Assembly: GCA_027943245.1 (NCBI GenBank)
Contig: JANDJZ010000100.1
Coordinates: forward strand, 18,563-82,562
Length of the DNA stretch: 64,000 nucleotides
Reading direction: 5' to 3'
Origin: Acanthamoeba sp. SK_2022b
Taxonomy: Eukaryota > Discosea > Longamoebia > Acanthamoebidae
Shown: piece by piece, positions 1 to 9,233 of the stretch
How the letters are laid out: each line of letters opens with the position of its first letter
Numbering within the stretch: position 1 is the first letter of the stretch
Position numbers and translations under genes: made by a program
Notes under the pieces: generated by a model
What the model saw: the letters and a program-made list of their open reading frames with translations, nothing else
Told to the model about the DNA's origin: nothing
Databases searched by the model: none

Positions 1-3000
1 GAGACGTGACCGTGAACGTCTTTGAGACCACAATACGGACTGTACGCACCGCACCTAGCGCTCCAAACTCGGCCGCCTGTGCCACTCACCGGCTTGAGCG
101 TGGGACGTGCTATCTCTTTCCTTCTCCTTCTCCTTCTTCTCCAGCTTGGGGGCCTGCTTTCGGCACATCTTCTTGCCGATCGCCACCTGTCTGGCGACAA
201 CTGTACACAACTTCACCTAGCTTCCTCTCCACTCTTCCCATCCCACGACGACTGCAGCGGCTACAAACGCATTGCTATACCGCCTGCTTGCCTCACCTTC
301 CCTTCTTCTTGAGCCACACCCGCCGTTTCTCCCTGCTCACGCGCGTTTCTCCATTCAGACGGGGAGAAGACGTTACTCGGTCTCGCCGTGGATCTGGCCA
401 ACCGCCTGCTGCCCGCGTTCAAGACGCCGACGGGCATCCCCTACTCGCGGGTCAACTTGCGGTGCGTCCCGCTACCTCCTCCGCCTCCGCTGCCTGCTCC
501 CAGGCCTGGAACCAACGAGCGTGTCTCCACTCACGCACGCTTCCTCCCAAAAGGCACGGCGTGCCGCCCGGGGAGTCTACGTCGACCTGTCTGGCCGGCG
601 CAGGGACGCTGCTCCTCGAGTTTGGCACGCTTTCGCGCTTGACCGGCAACCCGCAGTACGAGGTGAGTCGTTTGCATCGCCTCGTTCAAGCCAAGCGCCG
701 TATTGGCCTTTTCGATGAGCGTGCGCGATTGGGGGAGGGAGTTAATGTGTGACGCAACGTGCAGGAAGCGGCCGCCCGCGCCACGCATGCGCTCTGGCAG
801 CGGAGGGAGCCGCGCACCGATCTGGTCGGAGGGCTCATCGACGTCCACAGCGTACGTGTACCGGGAGGGGAGGGAGAGCCGTCCTGACAGGAAGAGGTCT
901 CCTCCGTTGTGGTTCTCATCATCGTGCAGGGCAAGTGGCTCGCGAGCCATTCCGGCATTGGAGCCGGCAGCGACTCCTTCTACGAGTATCTGCTCAAGTC
1001 ATATATCATCTTTGGCGAATCGTCCTACTTGCACATGTTCAACAAGGCACACACACATACACCACTCACATTTCTAGCTCTTGCTTTCTCTCTCGCGACT
1101 GGCGAAGATTTTTTTTTTTGGCTAAAGCGGACGAGGGTATCGGTGTCGTGACAGTCGTACGACGCCATCAAGCGGTACATGAAGCAGGGCGACTGGTATC
1201 TGGAAGTGCAGATGTCCACCGGTACGCTTTGTGCTCCCTTCCATTCTCGCGATAGGGTTTTGGCGCTCATGCGGCGCGGGGGGGGGGGTTACGCCAGGAT
1301 CCGTCGTCGGTACTGGAGTGGACAGTCTCCAGGCCTTCTTCCCCGGCGTGCAGGTCTCAGCTGTCGATTAGTTGTTCGTTTGTTGGCCTTGCCCGAGGCT
1401 TACTCTCTCTCTCTCTCTCTCTCCCTCCCCCCCCCTCCTGTCTATCTCTGTCCTCTGGACCACGTGGCGACACATCAACAGGTTCTCACCGGCGATATCG
1501 CTGGCGCAGTCGAGATGCACTCCACCTTCTATTCGCTGTGGAAGCGCTACGGCTCCCTGCCCGAAAGCTTCAACGTCAAGCAAGGTGCGCCACTCCCTCC
1601 CCGAGCCTCCTCTACACGCAATGCGTTCTCTCTCTCTCTCTCTCTCTTGAGACCACTCATCACGTGTGGCGCTGGTATTTCGTTCGCGATGGCGATGGCT
1701 CTTTGGGATCGTGGCAGGGCAACCGCCGCGCCATATCTACAGGGGTTACCCCCTGCGACCCGAGTTCATCGAGAGCACCCTCATGCTCTACCACGCCACG
1801 CGGGACCCGTTCTACCTCGAGGTCGGCGAGCAGATCATCAACGACCTGCAGCGCACCAAGACCAGCTGCGGATTCGCCGCCGTCGCCGGTACCGACCCGC
1901 CACCTCCCCCCCCCAAGCGGGATGGGATCGCTGTCCTTGCCATGCTCATCATTGTCGTGGTCGTGATGGTGTTGGCCTAACAGACGTGGAGACCGGCCGG
2001 CTGGAGGACCGCATGGACTCGTATTTTCTTTCGGAGACGTGCAAGTACCTGTTCCTGCTCTTCGACGAGGACAACGAGTTCATGCGCGCGTCGGACGTCG
2101 TCTTCTCGACCGAGGCGCACATCCTGCCCGTCTTCACGTCGTCGCCCTCGTGGTCTCGCCTCCACGAGTCGCCGGCCATCGCATCGCCCGGTCGCAAGCG
2201 CGACGAGCAAGCGGCCGAGACGCGCGCCGGCACGTGCTCGGCACTGGCCTCGCACGTCGAGCGAGGGCCGGGCAGCGGCGCCGGGGTCCGCCAGGCCAAC
2301 CCCAAGGCCGTGCTCAGCGCCATGTTCGCCGAGCACCGCCTGGCGCAGCACAGGGCCAGGGCCAGGGCCAGCGCGCAGCTGCTCCAGAAGGTCATGCGGC
2401 TGGGCGCAGGCGACGCCGAGTTCATGGCCGACCTGCGCCAGTTCATGCAGCAGCTGCTCGGCCCCACGCCGCCGACGAGGCGGGCGCCCCTCCCCATCAC
2501 GCAGCCGCAGCTGACCGTCGAGAGCGTCTACTCGGTCCAGCTGTGGGCCGCCGACGAGGCGGGCGCCCCTCCCCATCACGCAGCCGCAGCTGACCGTCGA
2601 GAGCGTCTACTCGGTCCAGCTGTGGGGCGTCCCGATGTCCGTCTACGCTGCGTCGGGGTAGGCAGCTCCCCCCCCACCCGCTCCTCCCCTCTTGCTCCCT
2701 CCCTTGCCCCACCCCCCGGTTTCTGACGTCGGGCGCGCCCGCACAGAATTCAACGCTATCAGGGGAACGTGGTCTTGAGCGTGGCCGAGGCCAAAGAGGC
2801 GGTTGTCGTCTACGAGGCGCATGCCGACGAAGTCGCGTCGGACTACAGCGAGTGGGTCGATGACGTCGATGACGACAGCCAAGACGGCGAGGGCAGAGAC
2901 CGCAAGGACACCGGCGCGCCGAACGTCGCCAGCGGAGCTGTGGACGAGCGCGGAGGCGCGATGGAGACCGACGGCGGCCTCGTCGAGGTGGCGGCGGTGC

Positions 3001-3694
3001 AGGCCCTCTTCGGGCCCTTCTTCTCCTCGTTCATCGGCCACTCGTTCGAGGTCATCCACGTGCCCCACGAGCTGTGCCCCGGCCAAGGTAACCAGTGCTT
3101 GACCTCTCATTCGACGTGGCCACCATGGCAACGCTAACGCCAACCACAACTACGACGACGACTACTACAGGATTCCGCATCAACGAGGACGATGCGATTG
3201 GACGGGTCGTGCTCATTCCCCGCGGCGGATGCAACTTTGTCGACAAAGCCAAGGAGCTCCACAAGTTCAACGTAGCCGGTACGCGTTTCTCTCGCTCTTC
3301 TCAGCTCTGCCAGGCAACATGCTCAATGCGCGCGTACGCATCCCGTCGCCAATGTGCACATATCAGGGATGCTGGTGTACAACACCAATCCTGACGAACC
3401 GGCGCTGGAGATGACCGCCACGGACATGGACGTCCCGTTGCCGTCGGCCATGATCAACTACACCGACGCGGCGCGGCTCAAGCGCGAGCTGGCGCGGAGC
3501 CCCGACGGCGTGCTCGTCATGCAGGCGCGACCCGAACAGGCGCCTCCCAACAGCTCCGCGGGGGCGTCGTCGGTCGTCGATATGGCCGCCCTAACCACGC
3601 TCCTGCAGAACTACTTCATGCAGCAGCACAACTGCTACGGCGAGGAGTGCCTTCGTTTCCTCAACCCCGGTACATCGAGAACTTTCGACCTTTG

Positions 3695-3784
<90 letters not shown>

Positions 3785-3944
3785 ATGCGTGGAGGGCATG
3801 TAGCGTGCTCACGCGAGTTGCTATTGCTGTTGTCCAGCGCTGCCGATCGTGATCGAAGCCCAGGCGATACCCCGACGACCTGCCGAAGAGGCCGACATGG
3901 TACCGGCCCAGCCGGACGAGGTAGCGCCAGAGCTGTTTCTATAG
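1..3944 (+). CDS. EDEM3: EDEM3-like ER alpha-mannosidase (GH47 + PA domain), 5' end outside the window
   Basis: The product belongs to glycosyl hydrolase family 47, EDEM branch, which trims mannose from misfolded glycoproteins in the ER for degradation (ERAD). The window opens inside an exon reading NVFETTIR. Later exons, separated by short GT-AG introns, give [93 protein letters not shown] and [10 protein letters not shown], all hallmark GH47 blocks. After about 2.7 kb comes a protease-associated (PA) domain with [17 protein letters not shown], and the GH47+PA order is what marks EDEM3. The last exon follows a GT-repeat intron and ends ELFL-stop at 3944. I see no KDEL-type tail. A 79-bp tandem duplication at 2469-2626 breaks the frame between the two domains unless it is spliced out. 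Family assignment is secure; exon joins are by eye. Confidence 0.9.
2469..2626 (+). repeat. 79-bp perfect tandem duplication inside EDEM3 coding sequence
   Basis: Positions 2469-2547 and 2548-2626 are identical as read. The length is not a multiple of three, so the reading frame changes across it: the first copy continues in one frame, while the sensible continuation ([13 protein letters not shown]) is in another. Each copy contains the string GGTCCAG, which offers both a GT donor and an AG acceptor. Confidence 0.95.
3695..3781 (+). repeat. GT microsatellite in the last EDEM3 intron
   Basis: A GT dinucleotide tract of about 87 bp with one interruption near 3724. It lies between the exon ending near 3670 and the last exon starting near 3838. 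It produces spurious Val-Cys and Thr-His open frames that are not genes. Confidence 0.95.
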
Positions 3945-4042
3945 CCGCGGCCCCATACACATATACATATATTTATTTACATCAAATCATCTGCATCTAC
4001 ACCTGTTGCTGTCTATGCATCTTCTGTTTTGTATTGTCCCTC

Positions 4043-4450
4043 ATGCCCCGAGCGATCGGACAACAGACGACGATGAGCCCGGCTCTGGCGACGGCCTCGC
4101 CCGTTGATCTCGCGTCCAGCGATCGCAACTCGGGGCTGGCCGTGCTCGAGGGCGAAGAGGAAGGCTGCGCCGTCGTGGAGGAGGCGAGCCCAGCTGTGGG
4201 GGACGAAGAGATGTCGTCAGCGCAGCAGCACGGCCAGCCCAGCCCCTCGAAGGAAGAGGCGCGACACCTATTGAAGCCTAGGATGCTATTTCAAGAACGA
4301 CCGGGAAATAGGAGAGAAGCCGAGAGGGACACCAGCGGTGAGGCGACGACACGGCCTAATGATCGGAGGAGATGCGTACGAGGCTATCGCCGAGGTGAAG
4401 CGTGGCGGGGCATTCGCGACGGAGCTTCCCACATGGCCACCAAGGCGTGA
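4043..4450 (+). CDS. Doubtful small hypothetical protein
   Basis: An ATG-initiated open frame of about 135 codons lies between the end of EDEM3 (3944) and the convergent BRCT gene (stop at 4508). The first half is acidic and coding-like, for example LAVLEGEEEGCAVVEEASPA. The second half loses that character in this frame, while another frame there reads GGDAYEAIAEVKRGGAFATE, so a real gene would need an intron or frame change near 4290. No family is recognised. It could equally be the 3' UTR of EDEM3. Confidence 0.3.
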   Translation: MPRAIGQQTTMSPALATASPVDLASSDRNSGLAVLEGEEEGCAVVEEASPAVGDEEMSSAQQHGQPSPSKEEARHLLKPRMLFQERPGNRREAERDTSGEATTRPNDRRRCVRGYRRGEAWRGIRDGASHMATKA

Positions 4451-4507
4451 AGTGACCTCAAGCTCTTCCAGTGATGCAGAATCGAGTTTTATTTATTAAT
4501 TAATATT

Positions 4508-5302
4508 TTATTTCATTTGGTGCTTGACATCACTCGAAGGGGAGGGTGTGGGTCGAAGGAACCAATGACGAAGCTCTGTTGAAGAGAAGCGGTGGAGGGA
4601 CGAGCGGTCGACTGGTTTGCGCGGCTTCCTGGGCTTGGGTGGGGACGGCGTGATGGGGCGCGACGGCAAGGTGGGCGGCAGAGATGGCGGCGAGGCGAGC
4701 TGAGCCTCTACAGGCGTCACGGGAGTGATGAGCGCCGACGCGGAGGGAGAGCGGGGCAGCACCGCGACCGGCGACGATAGGAGCGAGGGCGAAGAGGGGG
4801 TTGTAGTCGGCGCAGCTGTAGTGGTAGTTGTCGTCTTCGCCACGGATGGAGATGAAGAGGGCGACGGTCGCAGAGTCGCTGAGGGCTGCGCTCGAGGAGG
4901 GAAGTCGACCGAGGGAGTTGGTGAGACAGAAGACGACGTAGAGGTGAACGACGTGGAGGCCATAGTGGCCGGAGCCGACTTCCTGCTCTTCTTTCGGGTG
5001 GCCGGTGCTTGGCCACTCGGTCGCGGCGGTGTTGGTCGTTTTCGCTCTGTTGTCTCCTCGTTCGTGACTCGTTTCGCGATTGCCTCGTCATCGATATCAA
5101 TAACGCTTGGTTCTCTCTCTTTCTTCTTCTCCACCTTCCCTGCCTTCTCTTCCTCCTTCCGCCGCTGCTTGTGGTCTGTCACCATTGGAGGGGGATTGGG
5201 ATTGGCGTCCTTCTCGCCTTCACTCTGATGGCGCCACGCAGAACACGGGACCCGGAGCGCACGCTTGCGAATCAGGGGAGCAGAAGTTGTGCGGGTGTGT
5301 GC

Positions 5303-5371
<69 letters not shown>

Positions 5372-5585
5372 CATTATGTGTGTGTGTGTGTATGTGTGCA
5401 TGATGTGTGTGCGTGGTGGTGGTGTGTGTATGTGTGCATGATGTGTGTGCGTGGGGTGTGTGTGTGCATTACTTGTGTGTGTATGATGTGTGCATGATGT
5501 GCGTGGTGTGTGTGTGTGCATGATGTGTGCATACTGTGCGTGCATATGTGTGTATGTGTGCATTATGTGTGTGCATGATGTGCGT

Positions 5586-5639
<54 letters not shown>

Positions 5640-6448
5640 AGATGATTACCTTTCGTCGCTTGGCTGGTGGGCGCCCCAAGGGCTCCTTTCTCGGGAAGAA
5701 GGATTCGATTGACTTCATCGTCTTGCGCCATCAGAACAACCAAGAGGTCGGGATCAGAGTGAGCCACGGCATGTGCTGTCATGAGCGAAGCAATCAGCCC
5801 GATTGTGGGGCGAGGGCAAGGCGCACCTCGTCCTTGAGGATGAGAAACCTGTCCTCGGGCAGCTTCTTTCCCTCGCGACAGCTCAGGCGCAGCCAGTCGG
5901 GGTGGACCACCTTCACGCCCTGAGGCAGAGGCCAGGTCAGCAACGAGGCGAGCGAACGCAGGCGAGTGCGGGCGAACCTTGATGGACTGGCCTACGCGCT
6001 GCGCTTTGGAACCGCAGAGGTTGGTGCAGACGATGTGCGTCGTGCGACTCTTGGAGAAGTAGTGACTGCGTGTTGCGTGTGCAGAGGGCTTATTGGTGAG
6101 AGGAGTCTTCTTCGATTGAAGCGGTAGTTGGGGGTCGCACCACACGTCACCGCCGTGCGAGTAGACCAGCTTCTTGAGCTGGAACGAGGTCACGTCATCG
6201 GTGTAGCCCTCAAAGTAGACCACCACACCGCGGAGCACGTCCGACACGGCCTGCCACCTCAGGCAGAGCGCCGCTGCTGAGCAGAAGAAGACTTCACAGG
6301 CAACGAGAGGAGGAGGGAGCACCTCGGGACGTTGTTTGTTGAGCTTGGCAATTCGTTCCTTCCAGTAGGCTTTGCCCGCGTCCAGCTGTTTGCGTGACCT
6401 TCGCGGTTGGAGCGCCACCCCCCCCCCAGGTATCAGGGCCAATTTCAT
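4508..6448 (-). CDS. REV1-like BRCT protein lacking a polymerase domain
   Basis: The N-terminus (KAYWKERIAKLNKQRPE) leads into a single BRCT domain built from several exons: VVVYFEGYTDDVTSFQLKKL, HGGDV joined to HYFSKSRTTHIVCTNLCGSK, and a final exon near 5,940-5,830 with VKVVHPDWLRLSCREGKKLP. The HYFSxSxxTHIxCxNL and VxPxW pattern closely matches the N-terminal BRCT of translesion polymerase REV1. Downstream, beyond an intron filled with GT/CA microsatellite, the protein is a low-complexity Ser/Pro/Thr-rich tail with basic clusters (KKSRKSAP) that suggest nuclear localisation, ending KHQMK at 4508. No UmuC-type catalytic domain is visible. ATG 6448 is chosen because the ORF-initial codon just upstream is TTG; an upstream exon is possible. 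It may be a stand-alone scaffold paralogue or a split REV1. Confidence 0.75.
5305..5637 (+). repeat. Compound GT-rich microsatellite in the BRCT gene intron
   Basis: Pure GT tracts at about 5305-5367 and 5587-5637 flank 220 bp of degenerate GT/GCATGATGT units. The whole block sits in an intron of the minus-strand BRCT gene, so the sense transcript reads CA. The long open frames crossing it are artefacts of the repeat. Confidence 0.9.
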
Positions 6449-6863
6449 CAAAAACCAGGCCCATTCATATCTCTCTCACCTCTTGTGAGAGGGCCTCTCC
6501 GCAGAGGCTCCAGGCCCATGCAAGACCTCCACCCCCTCATTCATTGACCTTGGGTGATTGATGTGAGCCCTTGCCGAGTTCCACGAAAATTTATCGTAGA
6601 ATTACAAGTATGCCGGACACATTACATTTATTAATTTTCCTGCCCGTTCTGCCTGGCGACCCAACCCCAGGGCAGTCAAACCGCCACTCCTGTCAGTACG
6701 CCCTCGCTTCTTCCCTCTCGTTCATTCCCCTCCCGATTGTCTCACTGTGATACACGGAACGAAAACGAATTCAAACCAAATCAACCAACAAACGAACAGC
6801 TGTGCCCGCAACTTACGGTGCGCCAACCATTTGGACTTGAAGAACCAGACACGCAAAACAAAG
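6449..6863. promoter_or_regulatory. Divergent intergenic region, BRCT gene / mitochondrial carrier
   Basis: The 415 bp lie between the start codons of two diverging genes and must hold both promoters and 5' UTRs. It contains a short inverted-repeat-like stretch around 6478-6515 (tctctcacctcttgtgagag) but no recognisable TATA box. I see no ORF with family features. Confidence 0.5.
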
Positions 6864-8905
6864 ATGAGCGCCACAAGCGACACCAACTCGACGACCAGCG
6901 ACAACGGAGGCGTTCTCGCCAAGGTGCGCGAGGTCTTCGCCCAGCTCGACGCCAACGGCGATGGGCAGCTGTCCCGCGACGAGCTGCGCGACGGCCTCAA
7001 GCGTCTCAAGCTGCCCGCAAGCGAGGCCGACCTCGACGCCCTGATCGCTCGTCTCGACGTGGACAAGGACGGCACCGTCAGCCTTCTTGTAATTCTCTCC
7101 CTCCTTCCCTGAGCTCGCGCCACTTCGATGCTTGCGTGGCGACAATGGCTGGTGATGACGGCGAGGCGATTGTGGAGTGCAGGAGTTCGAGGGGTTTGCG
7201 ATGTCCCAGAGCAAGCTGCTTCGCAAGGTGTTCGACGATCTCGACGAGGACAAGAGCGGCACGATCGACGTCGATGAGGTGCGCGGCTCGCTCAAGAGGC
7301 TGGGCATGAAGTACGACGACGACGCCGTCACCAAGCTCATCAAGCGCATCGACGTCGACGGCAACGGCAAGATCGACTTCAACGAGTGGCAGGTCACACG
7401 CTTCACCGCCTGTTGATCTCAGTGCAGAGAATTCAACCCTCCTGATTCATGTTTCGTTTGCGCTGTGCTGTGCTGTGCTGTGCTGTGCTGTGCTGTGCTG
7501 TGATGTGATGTGATGTGATGTGATGTAATGTGAACAATCCAGACGTTCCTGCTGCTGGTGCCGTCGGCCACCGTGGAAGCGATCTTCCACTACTGGGAGG
7601 ACGCTCTCATGGCGTTGGACTCCGAGGACGGCGTCATTCTGCCCCCCAAGCACAAGCCCAAGACTCTGATGGACTCTGTCGCGGTACGTGTGCGCGCGCA
7701 CGCGACTCCCGACTCCCACGACTTGGCTGAAGCTGGCTCGCTCGTCGTCGTCATGTTGCATTCGTGATCCCAACAGTTCTTGTCGTCGGGCGCCATTGCG
7801 GCGATGACCTCTCGAACGGTCACGGCTCCGTTGGAGCGCATCCGTACAATCTATCAGATCCAGACCACCAAGCCCAGCATCGGCTCCATCTCCCGTCAGA
7901 TCTACGCGGTAGCTTCTCCCCACCACCACCACCGCGCGCGAGCTCGCTCTGGTGCCGTTCATTTGGGACCGTCAACGCTCACCGCCAAGCGTTTGGCCTC
8001 GTACCGGTTCGCTAGGAGTCGGGCGTGTCGGGCTTCTGGCGCGGCAACGGCGCCAACCTCCTCAAGGTGGCCCCGGAGAAGGCGATCAAGTTCTGGACGT
8101 ACGAGACCATCAAGGCCACGTTCGGCAAGAAGGACGCCGACATCAGCCCCCACGAACGCTTCATCGCCGGTGCGGGCGCCGGAATCTTCACCCACACCCT
8201 GTCCTTCCCCCTCGAAGGTGCGTCGATGTCCCGTGCCTCCCGGTAGTCGTTCGCCCACATTCCTCTCTCTCTCTCTCACGCTTTGCCGGTGGCGCGGCCG
8301 GCGTTGCTTTCTCTTTTGTGTCGACACAGTCATCAAGACTCGTCTGGCGGCCGCTCCAAACGGGACCTACACGGGCATCACGGACGTGGTGAGGAAGATC
8401 ATCGCCAAGGAGGGCCCGATGGCCTTCTTCCGCGGTCTCACCCCGTCGCTCCTCAGCACCGCGCCGCACTCTGGCATCGACCTCACCGTCTACGAGGTGC
8501 TCAAGAGAGGTAACCACCCTCCACCTGCAGCCCGGTCCCACGTGACGGTTCACACTGTTGACCGTCGCGTGGGCAGAGTACACCAAGCGCAACGAGGGCA
8601 AGAGCCCGGACGTGATCACGCTGCTCGCGTGCGCGTCGGCGTCGAGCGTGGCCGGCCTGCTCTCGTGCTACCCCCTGCACGTCGCGAAGAGCCGCATGAT
8701 CATGCAGTCGATGCACGGCGCGCCCCAGGTCTACTCCGGCGTGTGGAACGTCTTCACACAGACCTACAAGAAGGAGGGCTTCTTCGGGCTCTACCGCGGG
8801 CTCGTGCCATCCATTCTCAAGTCCGTGCCGTCGCACTGCATCACCTTCGTCACCTACGAGTTCCTCAAGAAGCAGTTCGGCATCGAGAAGCACAGCAAGC
8901 ACTGA
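6864..8905 (+). CDS. EF-hand mitochondrial carrier (SCaMC / ATP-Mg-Pi carrier type, SLC25A23-25)
   Basis: The N-terminal half has four EF-hands with loops DANGDGQLSRDE, DVDKDGTVS joined across an intron to LQE, DEDKSGTIDVDE and DVDGNGKIDFNE. A linker (YWEDALMALDSEDG) leads into three mitochondrial-carrier repeats. The carrier signatures are APLERIRT, FPLE joined by splicing to VIKTRL, and YPLHVAKSR; the acidic residue of the third is replaced by His, and the third signature is often degenerate in this subfamily. This is the layout of short calcium-binding mitochondrial carriers that exchange ATP-Mg for phosphate across the inner membrane when cytosolic calcium rises. ATG 6864 gives MSATSDTNS followed directly by EF-hand 1. 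The stop is at 8905 after FGIEKHSKH. At least six introns are present, one carrying a pentanucleotide repeat. Confidence 0.93.
7461..7532 (+). repeat. Pentanucleotide repeat (GCTGT then GATGT units) in the carrier intron
   Basis: About eight GCTGT units run directly into about six GATGT units. The junction differs by one base per unit, suggesting one tract in which a single C-to-A-type variant spread by slippage. Confidence 0.9.
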
Positions 8906-9233
8906 CCCCGCAGCTCACCTCGCCCGTGCACAGCTATCTCGGTTGGAAATGCAAAGGCTGCTTCAGGCCGCTTGTTGATACGACCCCCCCCCCAACCGTT
9001 GGCGCGGACCAATGCGTGTGGGTGCCACCTCCCGTCTGGTGTTGGCGCCAATCCATGAAACCAACCCTTATCTGGCTCTGTTGCTGAGCCGCGGTGGGGG
9101 CTTTTGCGGGTTGCCGTCGAACACCGGTGTTTTTTTTGACTCTTCAGGGAACGACCATTCGGCGCACAGACCCTGCCGCGTGCAAGAGTACCCAAAACCA
9201 GCGAGTTGGAGACCAAGCACAAAACAGCGAGAC
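8906..9233. other. Intergenic region between carrier and F-box gene
   Basis: It carries the carrier 3' UTR and the F-box gene promoter. Poly-C and poly-T runs are present. No gene is supported here. Confidence 0.6.

Noticed and set aside
22..312. Signal peptide-like Leu-rich ORF at the window start
   Set aside because: It spans the pyrimidine-rich end of an EDEM3 intron and the following exon; the gene really begins before the window.
3647..5923. Long open frames rich in Val-Cys or Thr-His across GT/CA tracts
   Set aside because: They are translations of dinucleotide repeats inside introns of the EDEM3 and BRCT genes.
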